Assembly (NCBI GenBank): GCA_002351925.1
Contig: DEHM01000006.1
Span: 8,076 to 27,792, forward strand
Length of the DNA: 19,717 bases
Reading direction: 5' to 3'
Origin: Bacteroidales bacterium UBA2800
GTDB lineage: Bacteria; Bacteroidota; Bacteroidia; Bacteroidales; Paludibacteraceae
Every line of letters starts with the position of its first letter. The stretch's first letter is position 1. The notes below the pieces were generated by a model that was not told where the DNA came from, searched no databases, and saw nothing but the letters and a program-made list of their open reading frames with translations. The translations under genes and the position numbers were made by a program. Positions 7,319 through 13,414 of this stretch are shown piece by piece.

Positions 7319-7963
7319 ATGAAACTCATAGCCCCCTCTGTGCTCTCGGCCGATTTTGGTCATTTGGCAGACGATTTGCAGATGATTAACCGCAGCGAAG
7401 CCGATTGGTTGCATGTGGATGTGATGGATGGTACGTTTGTACCCAATATCTCTTTCGGCTTTCCGCTGATGGAACCCATGCGAAAGTATTGCACCAAGCC
7501 GCTCGATGTGCACCTGATGATTGTGCACCCGGAGAAATATGTAGAGCGTTTTTGCGATGCAGGTGCATGGTCGGTAGGATTCCATCTGGAGGCCGTGGAC
7601 GATCCGTCGCCTATTCTGGATCAGATCAAAGCCAAGGGCGTGCGCACTTGTCTGACGATCAATCCCGATATTGACGTGAAGCGCCTGGTGCCCTACCTGG
7701 ATAAGGTGGATATGATTCTGCTGATGTCAGTCTTTGCCGGCTTTGGCGGTCAGAAGTTTATTCCGGAGACGATGGATAAGATTCGTTTTATCAAGTCGGA
7801 GATTGACTGTCGCGGTCTCAGCACCCTCATCGAGATAGACGGCGGAGTGAACACACAGAACGCGGCAGAGTTGTTTGCAGCGGGAGCCGATGTGCTGGTG
7901 GCAGGCAGTGCCGTGTTCGGCGCGCCCGATCCTGAGCAAGCGATACGCGAGATGAAAGCATAA
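7319..7963 (+). CDS. rpe: Ribulose-phosphate 3-epimerase
   Basis: The 214-residue TIM-barrel enzyme interconverts ribulose 5-phosphate and xylulose 5-phosphate in the non-oxidative pentose phosphate pathway. Visible signatures are MKLIAPSVLSADFGHL at the start, the metal ligands His32 and Asp34 (LHVDVMDGTFVPN), His65 (LDVHLMI) and Asp174 (IEIDGGVN), and the phosphate-binding AGSAVFG. One loop reads MSVFAGFGGQKF where most family members have MSVNPGFGGQ; the catalytic residues remain. The frame is open 55 codons further upstream, but that part is AT-rich promoter DNA, so the ATG at 7319 is the start. Only 18 nt without a promoter separate it from queF, so it probably leads the queuosine-precursor operon. 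Confidence 0.95.
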   Translation: MKLIAPSVLSADFGHLADDLQMINRSEADWLHVDVMDGTFVPNISFGFPLMEPMRKYCTKPLDVHLMIVHPEKYVERFCDAGAWSVGFHLEAVDDPSPILDQIKAKGVRTCLTINPDIDVKRLVPYLDKVDMILLMSVFAGFGGQKFIPETMDKIRFIKSEIDCRGLSTLIEIDGGVNTQNAAELFAAGADVLVAGSAVFGAPDPEQAIREMKA

Positions 7964-7981
7964 CCCCTAACAATACTGTCT

Positions 7982-8458
7982 ATGCGAAACGACGACGAAC
8001 TGCAGGGTGTAACCCTGCTTGGCAACCAACATGTACAGTATAGCGACCAGTATAATCCCGAGGTGCTGGAGACATTCCCCAACAAGCACCCCGAGAACGA
8101 GTATCTGGTGACGTTCAACTGCCCGGAGTTCACTACCTTGTGCCCCAAAACAGGTCAGCCCGACTTCGGACATCTATACATTAGTTATATCCCGCGCACG
8201 CGCATGGTGGAGAGCAAGAGCCTGAAGCTATACCTCTTCTCCTTTCGTAATCATGGGGACTTCCATGAGGACTGCGTCAACATCATCATGAAGGACCTGG
8301 TGAAACTGATGGATCCCAAATATCTGGAGGTGACCGGTTGGTTCATGCCGCGTGGCGGTATCAGTATCTATCCGTTTGCCAACTATGCGGATAAGGAACA
8401 CGAGGCGCTGAAGCAACAGCGTCTCGCCGAACAATTCAGTCGTGTGTATGAGAGATAG
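7982..8458 (+). CDS. queF: NADPH-dependent 7-cyano-7-deazaguanine reductase
   Basis: The 158-residue protein is QueF of the short, unimodular type, a tunnelling-fold (T-fold) enzyme that reduces the nitrile of preQ0 to the aminomethyl group of preQ1. The active-site Cys54 (FTTLCPKTGQPDFG), which forms the thioimide with preQ0, and the acid Asp61 are present. The QueF motif that binds NADPH and substrate follows at 77-82 (ESKSLK), and FRNHGDFHEDC lies just after it. It is the last step of the preQ1 route but the first que gene in this operon. Its 3' end overlaps queC by 11 nt. Confidence 0.96.
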   Translation: MRNDDELQGVTLLGNQHVQYSDQYNPEVLETFPNKHPENEYLVTFNCPEFTTLCPKTGQPDFGHLYISYIPRTRMVESKSLKLYLFSFRNHGDFHEDCVNIIMKDLVKLMDPKYLEVTGWFMPRGGISIYPFANYADKEHEALKQQRLAEQFSRVYER

Positions 8459-9101
8459 TCTGATTGTTCTGTCGGGTGGTCTGGACTCCACTACGATGCT
8501 CTATGAGTATCAGTACCGCATCGGCATGGCGGTATCGTTCCACTATGGCAGCAACCATAACGACCGCGAGCTAGAGTTTGCACGGCTGCATTGCGAGCGG
8601 CTGGGTATTCCCCACAAGGTTATCCGTCTGCCGTTTATCAAGGAGTTCTTCCGCTCGTCGTTGCTGGAGGGCGCCGACGCTATTCCGGAGGGTAACTATG
8701 ACGATGAGAATATGAAATCGACCGTCGTGCCTTTCCGTAACGGCATTATGTTGTCTATTGCTGCCGGTATTGCCGAGAATAACAAGATGCAGTATGTCAT
8801 GCTGGCCAACCATGCCGGCGATCACACCATCTATCCCGACTGCCGTCCGGAGTTTGTAGAGGCTATGAACAATGCCATCCATTTCGGTACGTGGAACGGC
8901 GTGCAGCTGCTCACGCCCTATACCCATCTGACCAAGGCGGAGATAGCCATGAAGGGCAAAGAACTGGGTATCGACTATTCCGAGACCTGGAGCTGCTACA
9001 AAGGCTTGGAGTACCACTGCGGCGTCTGCGGTACCTGCCGCGAACGCAAAGAGGCATTGGCACAGGCCGGCATAAAAGACACTACTATCTACGAAGAATA
9101 A
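8448..9101 (+). CDS. queC: 7-cyano-7-deazaguanine synthase
   Basis: The 217-residue ATP-dependent ligase converts 7-carboxy-7-deazaguanine and ammonia to preQ0. The PP-loop SGGLDS (residues 9-14) binds ATP, and a zinc site is formed by Cys183, Cys191, Cys194 and Cys197 (CGVCGTCRERKEAL). HAGDHTIYPDCRPEF is another strong family stretch. I use the ATG at 8448; a GTG two codons earlier is also open but less likely. The start lies inside the end of queF and the stop is two bases before queD, so translation of the three is probably coupled. Confidence 0.96.
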   Translation: MRDSLIVLSGGLDSTTMLYEYQYRIGMAVSFHYGSNHNDRELEFARLHCERLGIPHKVIRLPFIKEFFRSSLLEGADAIPEGNYDDENMKSTVVPFRNGIMLSIAAGIAENNKMQYVMLANHAGDHTIYPDCRPEFVEAMNNAIHFGTWNGVQLLTPYTHLTKAEIAMKGKELGIDYSETWSCYKGLEYHCGVCGTCRERKEALAQAGIKDTTIYEE

Positions 9102-9103
9102 CA

Positions 9104-9436
9104 ATGTATTACGTACAGAAAACCATAGAGATATCGGCGGCACATAACCTGATGTTGTCGTACGAGAGCAAGTGTGAACATCTACACGGACATAACTGGA
9201 TCATCGTGGTCTATTGCCGTGCGAAGGAATTGAATCAGGACGGAATGGTCACCGACTTCACCCATATCAAACGTGTCGTGAAGGACACCTTCGACCATCA
9301 GTATATTAACGAGATTCTGGATGTCAATCCTTCGGCTGAGAACATCGCCCGCTGGATTTGCGACCACGTAGAGAATTGCTACAAAGTGTCGGTGCAAGAG
9401 AGCGAGGGCAACGTGGCCATCTACGAGCGAGATTAG
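9104..9436 (+). CDS. queD: 6-carboxy-5,6,7,8-tetrahydropterin synthase
   Basis: A 110-residue T-fold enzyme of the PTPS/QueD family, which turns 7,8-dihydroneopterin triphosphate into 6-carboxytetrahydropterin. Zinc ligands His14, His28 and His30 (AAHNL, CEHLHGHNW), the catalytic Cys24, the Asp64-His65 pair (FDHQYIN) and the late Glu in ESEGNVAIYE are all visible. The gene starts two bases after queC; the longer open frame upstream lies within queC and is rejected. Because queC, queE and queF are adjacent, the QueD assignment is preferred over a biopterin-type PTPS. Confidence 0.94.
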   Translation: MYYVQKTIEISAAHNLMLSYESKCEHLHGHNWIIVVYCRAKELNQDGMVTDFTHIKRVVKDTFDHQYINEILDVNPSAENIARWICDHVENCYKVSVQESEGNVAIYERD

Positions 9437-9440
9437 AACA

Positions 9441-9467
9441 ACCTAAGGCTACATAGGGCTACCTATG
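9441..9467 (+). promoter_or_regulatory. Hairpin covering the queE start codon, with an alternative upstream pairing
   Basis: CATAGG (9452-9457), a GCTA loop and CCTATG (9462-9467) form a perfect 6-bp hairpin whose 3' arm contains the queE ATG (9465-9467). The segment CCTA at 9442-9445 is the same as in the 3' arm and can pair with TAGG (9454-9457) instead, which would free the start. Such an arrangement could tune queE translation relative to queD, but a stem this short may also be coincidence. Confidence 0.3.
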
Positions 9468-10091
9468 CAATATAAGGTAAACGAAATATTCTATACCTTG
9501 CAAGGCGAGGGAGCACACAGCGGTATTCCCGCTGTGTTTATCCGTTTTAGCGGTTGCAACCTGCGGTGTCCTTGGTGCGATACGGAGTTTGCCGACTATC
9601 GCGAGATGACGTCCGATCAGATTATCGCAGAGATATGCGAGCTATACGACTTGCCCAACGAGCGCCGAAAGATGGTGGTGCTGACGGGTGGAGAACCGGG
9701 ACTACAAGTGGACGACGCATTGGTGGACGCACTCCACGCAGCAAGGTTCTTTGTTTGTATCGAGACCAACGGGACGCGACCGTTGCCTGTCGCTATCGAT
9801 TGGGTTACCTGTTCGCCCAAGGAGGGAACACGACTCGCATTGCATAAAGTCAACGAGGTAAAAGTGGTCTTCACCGGCACCTACGACCCGGAGGTATGGC
9901 GTAGCCAATTGGAGGCGGAGCACTGGATGCTGCAACCGCTGCGTTATACGGGCGAATGGCTGATGATGAGCGGAATCGACGAATGGGAGGATGACCGCAA
10001 TGACAACTTACCAGAGACGGTGCGCTATATTCTCTCCCATCCATTCTGGCGACTAAGTGTACAGCTACATAAAATAGCAGGCCTCCGATAA
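9465..10091 (+). CDS. queE: 7-carboxy-7-deazaguanine synthase (radical SAM)
   Basis: The 208-residue radical SAM enzyme contracts 6-carboxytetrahydropterin to 7-carboxy-7-deazaguanine. The [4Fe-4S]-binding CNLRCPWC (Cys31, Cys35, Cys38) is the plain CxxxCxxC form, preceded by the substrate-binding FYTLQGEGAHSG. GGEP (75-78) binds the SAM amino group, and the end HPFWRLSVQLHKIAGLR is typical. It is the fourth que gene; a 28-nt gap after queD holds a small hairpin around the start codon. The last codons and stop form part of the operon terminator. With QueF, QueC and QueD the set lacks only FolE to make preQ1 from GTP. Confidence 0.95.
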   Translation: MQYKVNEIFYTLQGEGAHSGIPAVFIRFSGCNLRCPWCDTEFADYREMTSDQIIAEICELYDLPNERRKMVVLTGGEPGLQVDDALVDALHAARFFVCIETNGTRPLPVAIDWVTCSPKEGTRLALHKVNEVKVVFTGTYDPEVWRSQLEAEHWMLQPLRYTGEWLMMSGIDEWEDDRNDNLPETVRYILSHPFWRLSVQLHKIAGLR

Positions 10092-10107
10092 GAAGCCTGC
10101 TATTTTT
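10071..10107 (+). terminator. Intrinsic terminator of the rpe-queFCDE operon
   Basis: A perfect 12-bp stem is formed by AAAATAGCAGGC (10071-10082) and GCCTGCTATTTT (10095-10106), with a 12-nt loop and a T-tract running from 10102 to 10108. The queE stop codon (10089-10091) lies in the loop. On the opposite strand only four T follow the stem, so it may also weakly stop transcripts from the DJ-1 gene. Confidence 0.85.
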
Positions 10108-10123
10108 TTCTATATATAGTCGC

Positions 10124-10651
10124 TTAGTATTGTGCGGCGTCATATACCGCGTCAGCGGCATCCGAACCTGCCAGACGCTCGATGATGCAGAATGCAAAAT
10201 CAGAACTCAGACCAGGCCCCTTGGCCGTGATGATATTCTTGCTTTCCACTACCAGTCCTCCTACGTAACTCTCACCCAACGGCTCTTGGCAGCCGGGGTA
10301 ACAGGTAGCCTGTTTACCTTTCAGTATACCCAGTTTGCCCAGCACCATCGGAGCGGCGCAGATAGCGGCAATAGGTTTGTCAGCATCGTTATGCGCCACG
10401 AGCAATTCGCAGAGCGCGGAACAGTCGCCCAACTTGGTCTGACCACCGGGCAGAATAAGCATCTCGGCATCCGAGAAATCGATGTTCTCTATCAGTCCGT
10501 CGGCTTCTACGGCGATGTTGTGGGCACCGAGCACCATCGGATTGCGGGTGATAGAGACGGTTGTCAGCGCGATACCCGCGCGACGAAGCAGGTCAATAGT
10601 GGTGATAGCCTCGATTTCTTCGAAACCATTGTCTAAAAATAAGTAGTTCAT
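10124..10651 (-). CDS. DJ-1/PfpI family protein
   Basis: The 175-residue protein belongs to the DJ-1/ThiJ/PfpI superfamily (YajL-DJ-1 branch). The start FLDNGFEEIEAITTIDLLRR holds the conserved acidic residue Glu14, and the nucleophile elbow AAICAAPMVLG carries Cys98; the pair Glu14/Cys98 matches Glu18/Cys106 of human DJ-1. Members act as glyoxalase/deglycase-like or redox-protective cytoplasmic proteins, and the exact activity is debated. It points toward queE and is separated from tonB by 37 nt that contain a heptamer repeat. I find no full-consensus promoter, so it could be read with its own weak promoter. Confidence 0.9.
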   Translation of the reverse strand: MNYLFLDNGFEEIEAITTIDLLRRAGIALTTVSITRNPMVLGAHNIAVEADGLIENIDFSDAEMLILPGGQTKLGDCSALCELLVAHNDADKPIAAICAAPMVLGKLGILKGKQATCYPGCQEPLGESYVGGLVVESKNIITAKGPGLSSDFAFCIIERLAGSDAADAVYDAAQY

Positions 10652-10657
10652 AAAAAA

Positions 10658-10685
10658 TTACAAATTACAAATGACAAATGTTAAA
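10658..10685. repeat. Heptamer tandem repeat between the tonB and DJ-1 genes
   Basis: Four consecutive 7-nt units read TTACAAA, TTACAAA, TGACAAA and TGTTAAA on the plus strand. They lie in the 37-nt gap directly upstream of the DJ-1 start codon. On the minus strand the units give regularly spaced TTTG elements, resembling parts of the Bacteroidota promoter boxes. Confidence 0.6.
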
Positions 10686-10688
10686 TTC

Positions 10689-11459
10689 TCAATTTAACTT
10701 AAATATATAGGTAATTGTTCCGATCTGATCATGATCCCCCTCGGTAAATGACGCCTTGCGGGCTGCCTCGAGAGCAAGTTGTTGGGTCTGTTTGTCCGAT
10801 ACATCGCCTCCTTTTACGGTCGCACTAACCACAGTGCCGGCCGCATTGACACGTATCTCTACAACGACTTTCCCTTCCTGTTTGAAGTTGTTCGACGGCT
10901 GGGGCAGCGTGCCGCGTATGCCTCGTCCGGCTAACGACCAACTACCTCCTCCTACCGTAGTGCCGTGTCCCACCGGATTGCCCATCTGTCCGGCGTTCTT
11001 GGTGTCTCCGTCGCCGCTGGTGTTAGTTCCGTTGGGGTTTTTGCCAAAGAGCGAACCCATGGCGTTGGCCTTAGCAATTGCCTCTGCCTCTTTCTGCTTG
11101 CGTGCCCGTTCTGCCGCTTCGCGTTCTTCTCGCTCGCGTTGCGCTTGCAGCATCGTCAGCGTCTCTTCTTCCGAGACAAGATGCTCTTCTGCGGATCCCG
11201 GGTCAGGACTGGTAGCCACTTCCTCTGCGGGCTGCGCCGGCGCAGCAGGGGCGGCATCGGTCAACTCTTCGGCATAGGCCGCCGAATGAGCAGCGGGCTC
11301 CTCCTCTTCCTCTATCTCCGCGTAGACAAGCTCAATACCCTCTTCCTGTTCCGGTGCTACGGCCGTAAGGTATACAAACCATAGAATCAGAAATACCAGT
11401 AGCAGAAAAAGTACCGTACCTGCCGACGCAATAATATGTCGTTCTTGCTTTTTGGTCAT
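10689..11459 (-). CDS. tonB: TonB/TolA-like energy transducer
   Basis: A 256-residue protein with a short basic N terminus and one membrane anchor (about residues 12-34). A very acidic stretch follows (IEEEEEP), then an Ala/Pro spacer, a charged helix predicted to be coiled coil (REREEREAAERARKQKEAEA, about 108-128), a Gly/Asn-rich linker and a TonB C-terminal domain (from about 180; EGKVVVEIRVNAAGTVVSA). It would span the periplasm and pass proton-motive energy from ExbB/ExbD to outer-membrane receptors. The long charged helix is reminiscent of TolA, but a Tol-Pal role is less likely because no tolB or pal is nearby. It lies 33 nt after exbD in the same unit. Confidence 0.88.
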   Translation of the reverse strand: MTKKQERHIIASAGTVLFLLLVFLILWFVYLTAVAPEQEEGIELVYAEIEEEEEPAAHSAAYAEELTDAAPAAPAQPAEEVATSPDPGSAEEHLVSEEETLTMLQAQREREEREAAERARKQKEAEAIAKANAMGSLFGKNPNGTNTSGDGDTKNAGQMGNPVGHGTTVGGGSWSLAGRGIRGTLPQPSNNFKQEGKVVVEIRVNAAGTVVSATVKGGDVSDKQTQQLALEAARKASFTEGDHDQIGTITYIFKLN

Positions 11460-11492
11460 CGTTTGGTGGAGAAATGAATTTCTCGCTACCGA

Positions 11493-11900
11493 CTATCGTT
11501 TGGTAGCTACGACGAGTTTCATCTTGTGCTCGTTGGCAATGTCGAGCACACGCACCACTTCTTTGTATGCTACATCCTCGTCGGCATGAAGCGCGATATA
11601 CATCGTGCTGTCGGTCGCTTGTATCTCACTCAGGTAGCCCTCCAGGCTCTCCGGATCTACTTGTATCGGCTTGGCCTTGCCTATTGCCACAAAGTAGTTG
11701 CCCAAGTTGTCGATGCTGACCTTGGCTACCTGGGGACGCGACACTTTCTGTGCACGCGACGTAGGCAGGTTGATCTTGATATCGTTGGGCGACGACATCG
11801 TGGAGGCCATGACGAAGAACAGCAGGAGTAGGAACACCAGGTCGGTCATGGAACTCATCGCGAATGTCGCTTCCACGCGATTACGTCTCTTCAGGCTCAT
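11493..11900 (-). CDS. exbD: Biopolymer transport protein ExbD/TolR family
   Basis: The 135-residue protein has a short cytoplasmic N terminus, a single transmembrane helix (about 18-35; MTDLVFLLLLFFVMAS) with the proton-carrying Asp20, and a periplasmic domain of about 95 residues. It forms the ion channel with ExbB. Only one ExbD gene is present in this unit. The gap to exbB is 7 nt. Confidence 0.93.
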   Translation of the reverse strand: MSLKRRNRVEATFAMSSMTDLVFLLLLFFVMASTMSSPNDIKINLPTSRAQKVSRPQVAKVSIDNLGNYFVAIGKAKPIQVDPESLEGYLSEIQATDSTMYIALHADEDVAYKEVVRVLDIANEHKMKLVVATKR

Positions 11901-11907
11901 AAAACGA

Positions 11908-12609
11908 CTATGCAGGTTCGTTCAACAAATCCATAAACTCCAGCGTACGGCTTTCCAGCAGACGCACTACCCGGTCGATACGTGCCACGAGGTAGTTGTA
12001 GGCGAACATCGCCAGAATACCTACTATCAGACCACCGATGGTAGTTACCATAGCCTGGTACATACCCGTGGAGAGTGCACTCATCTCTATCAAGCCGCCC
12101 GAAGTCTGCGCCATGTTGTAGAACGTCTGTACCATACCTAGCACGGTTCCCAGGAAGCCGAGCATCGGTGCGCCTCCGGCGATGGTGGCCATAATGACGA
12201 GACCTTTTTCCAGCTTGCCTACTTCCAGGTTGCCGACATTCTCTACGGCCACTTGTACGTCCTGCATCGGACGACCGATACGGCTGATACCTTTCTCAAT
12301 CATGTGGGCCGACGGGGTGTCGGTCTGTTTACACAGACTGATGGCAGAGTCAATCTTGCCCTCGTGGATACAATCGCGAATACGATCCATAAACGACTTA
12401 TCCTCGCGCGTGGCCTGCTTGATGACCACCATACGGGCGATGAAGATATAGCATGCACAGGCAAGAAGCAGCGCCAGGATAACCATTATCCAACCGCCAT
12501 ACTGAGCCATAGTCCATAGGTTAATCGATTCTTGAGCGGCCTCCTGCAGAGGCTCTTCTGCTTGCAACAACTCTTCGGTGAGTGCTACGGTGTCAATTTG
12601 AAAAAGCAT
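11908..12609 (-). CDS. exbB: MotA/TolQ/ExbB proton channel family protein
   Basis: This 233-residue inner-membrane protein has three helices: about 38-58 (MVILALLLACACYIFIA), 137-163 (GGAPMLGFLGTVLGMVQTF) and 187-211 (TTIGGLIVGILAMFAYNYLV). The last two bear the MotA/TolQ/ExbB signature with the Thr and Gly residues lining the channel. It powers the TonB-like protein together with ExbD. It starts one base after the pdxJ stop, so it is certainly in the pdxJ transcript. Confidence 0.93.
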   Translation of the reverse strand: MLFQIDTVALTEELLQAEEPLQEAAQESINLWTMAQYGGWIMVILALLLACACYIFIARMVVIKQATREDKSFMDRIRDCIHEGKIDSAISLCKQTDTPSAHMIEKGISRIGRPMQDVQVAVENVGNLEVGKLEKGLVIMATIAGGAPMLGFLGTVLGMVQTFYNMAQTSGGLIEMSALSTGMYQAMVTTIGGLIVGILAMFAYNYLVARIDRVVRLLESRTLEFMDLLNEPA

Positions 12610-12610
12610 A

Positions 12611-13324
12611 TTATTTCAGTAAATCTAAATATTCTTGAATAGTTTCTTGGATACCCAGATACAGGGCGTCGCATACGATAGCATGACCTATACTTACCTC
12701 AGCCGTCCAAGGGAACGCCTTGATGAAGGGCTTCAGGTTCTTCAGGTTCAGGTCGTGGCCGGCATTCATGCCGAGACCCAACTCGTGCGCCTTCATTGCT
12801 GCAGGACGGTATATGTCGAGGGCCTTCTTCGGATTCTCACGGAACATCTCTGCATAGGGCCCGGTATACAGTTCTACGCGGTCTGCACCGGTGCGCAGCG
12901 CATATTCCACCATCACGGGATCCGGATCCACGAAGATGCTGACGCGTATGCGGGAAGCATGCAGTTGATTGACTACACCTTTCAGAAAATCCAGATGGCG
13001 ACGGGTGTCCCAGCCGTGGTTGGAAGTGAGTTGCCCCGGATCATCGGGCACCAGTGTCACCTGCGTGGGACGGATATCCGTCACCAGCGCCAAAAACTCT
13101 TCCGTCGGGTTACCCTCTACGTTCAGCTCTGTGGTTACCATGGACTTGAGTTGGTAGACATCCTCCTTGCGGATATGACGCTCATCGGGACGCGGATGAA
13201 CCGTGATTCCTTGGGCTCCAAACAACTCACAATCAACTGCAAAACGCTGAACATCAGGCAGATTACCTCCTCGCGCATTGCGCAGAGTAGCTACCTTGTT
13301 GATGTTTACACTCAGTTTCGTCAT
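12611..13324 (-). CDS. pdxJ: Pyridoxine 5'-phosphate synthase
   Basis: The 237-residue TIM-barrel enzyme makes the last step of DXP-dependent vitamin B6 synthesis, joining 1-deoxy-xylulose 5-phosphate and 3-amino-2-oxopropyl phosphate. Signature stretches are LSVNINKVATLRNARGG, GITVHPRPDERHIR, LVPDDPGQLTSNHGWD, GADRVELYTGPYAE and GMNAGHDLNLKNL. I choose the ATG at 13324 (MTKLSVNINK), the usual start; another ATG three codons upstream is open. It heads the pdxJ-exbB-exbD-tonB unit, an association I recall from other Bacteroidales; the functional link is unclear. Confidence 0.95.
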   Translation of the reverse strand: MTKLSVNINKVATLRNARGGNLPDVQRFAVDCELFGAQGITVHPRPDERHIRKEDVYQLKSMVTTELNVEGNPTEEFLALVTDIRPTQVTLVPDDPGQLTSNHGWDTRRHLDFLKGVVNQLHASRIRVSIFVDPDPVMVEYALRTGADRVELYTGPYAEMFRENPKKALDIYRPAAMKAHELGLGMNAGHDLNLKNLKPFIKAFPWTAEVSIGHAIVCDALYLGIQETIQEYLDLLK

Positions 13325-13347
13325 AGCGTACATACGTTTTTATGCCG

Positions 13348-13379
13348 CAAAATTACAACTTTTTTTGCATATATGCAAG
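13348..13379 (-). promoter_or_regulatory. Promoter of the pdxJ-exbBD-tonB unit
   Basis: On the minus strand CTTG (13376-13379, TTG core), 20 nt, and TAATTTTG (13348-13355) match the phylum consensus. It overlaps the divergent pepP promoter by 16 nt, so the two cannot be occupied together. Confidence 0.65.
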
Positions 13380-13395
13380 ATTTTTAGTATTTTTG
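13364..13395 (+). promoter_or_regulatory. Promoter of pepP
   Basis: TTTG (13364-13367), a 20-nt spacer and TATTTTTG (13388-13395) match the -33/-7 consensus. The expected transcription start near 13401 leaves a leader of about 14 nt. Confidence 0.7.
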
Positions 13396-13414
13396 CAGCA
13401 AAATTCTTAAAACT

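Noticed and set aside
8891..9103. Longer queD starting within queC
   Set aside because: It would overlap queC by over 200 nt and add residues without family similarity; the ATG at 9104 gives the standard QueD start.
10689..12609. Assignment of the exbB-exbD-tonB set as a Tol-Pal system
   Set aside because: No tolB, pal or ybgF-like gene is adjacent, and the C-terminal domain reads as TonB rather than TolA; the charged helix alone is not enough.
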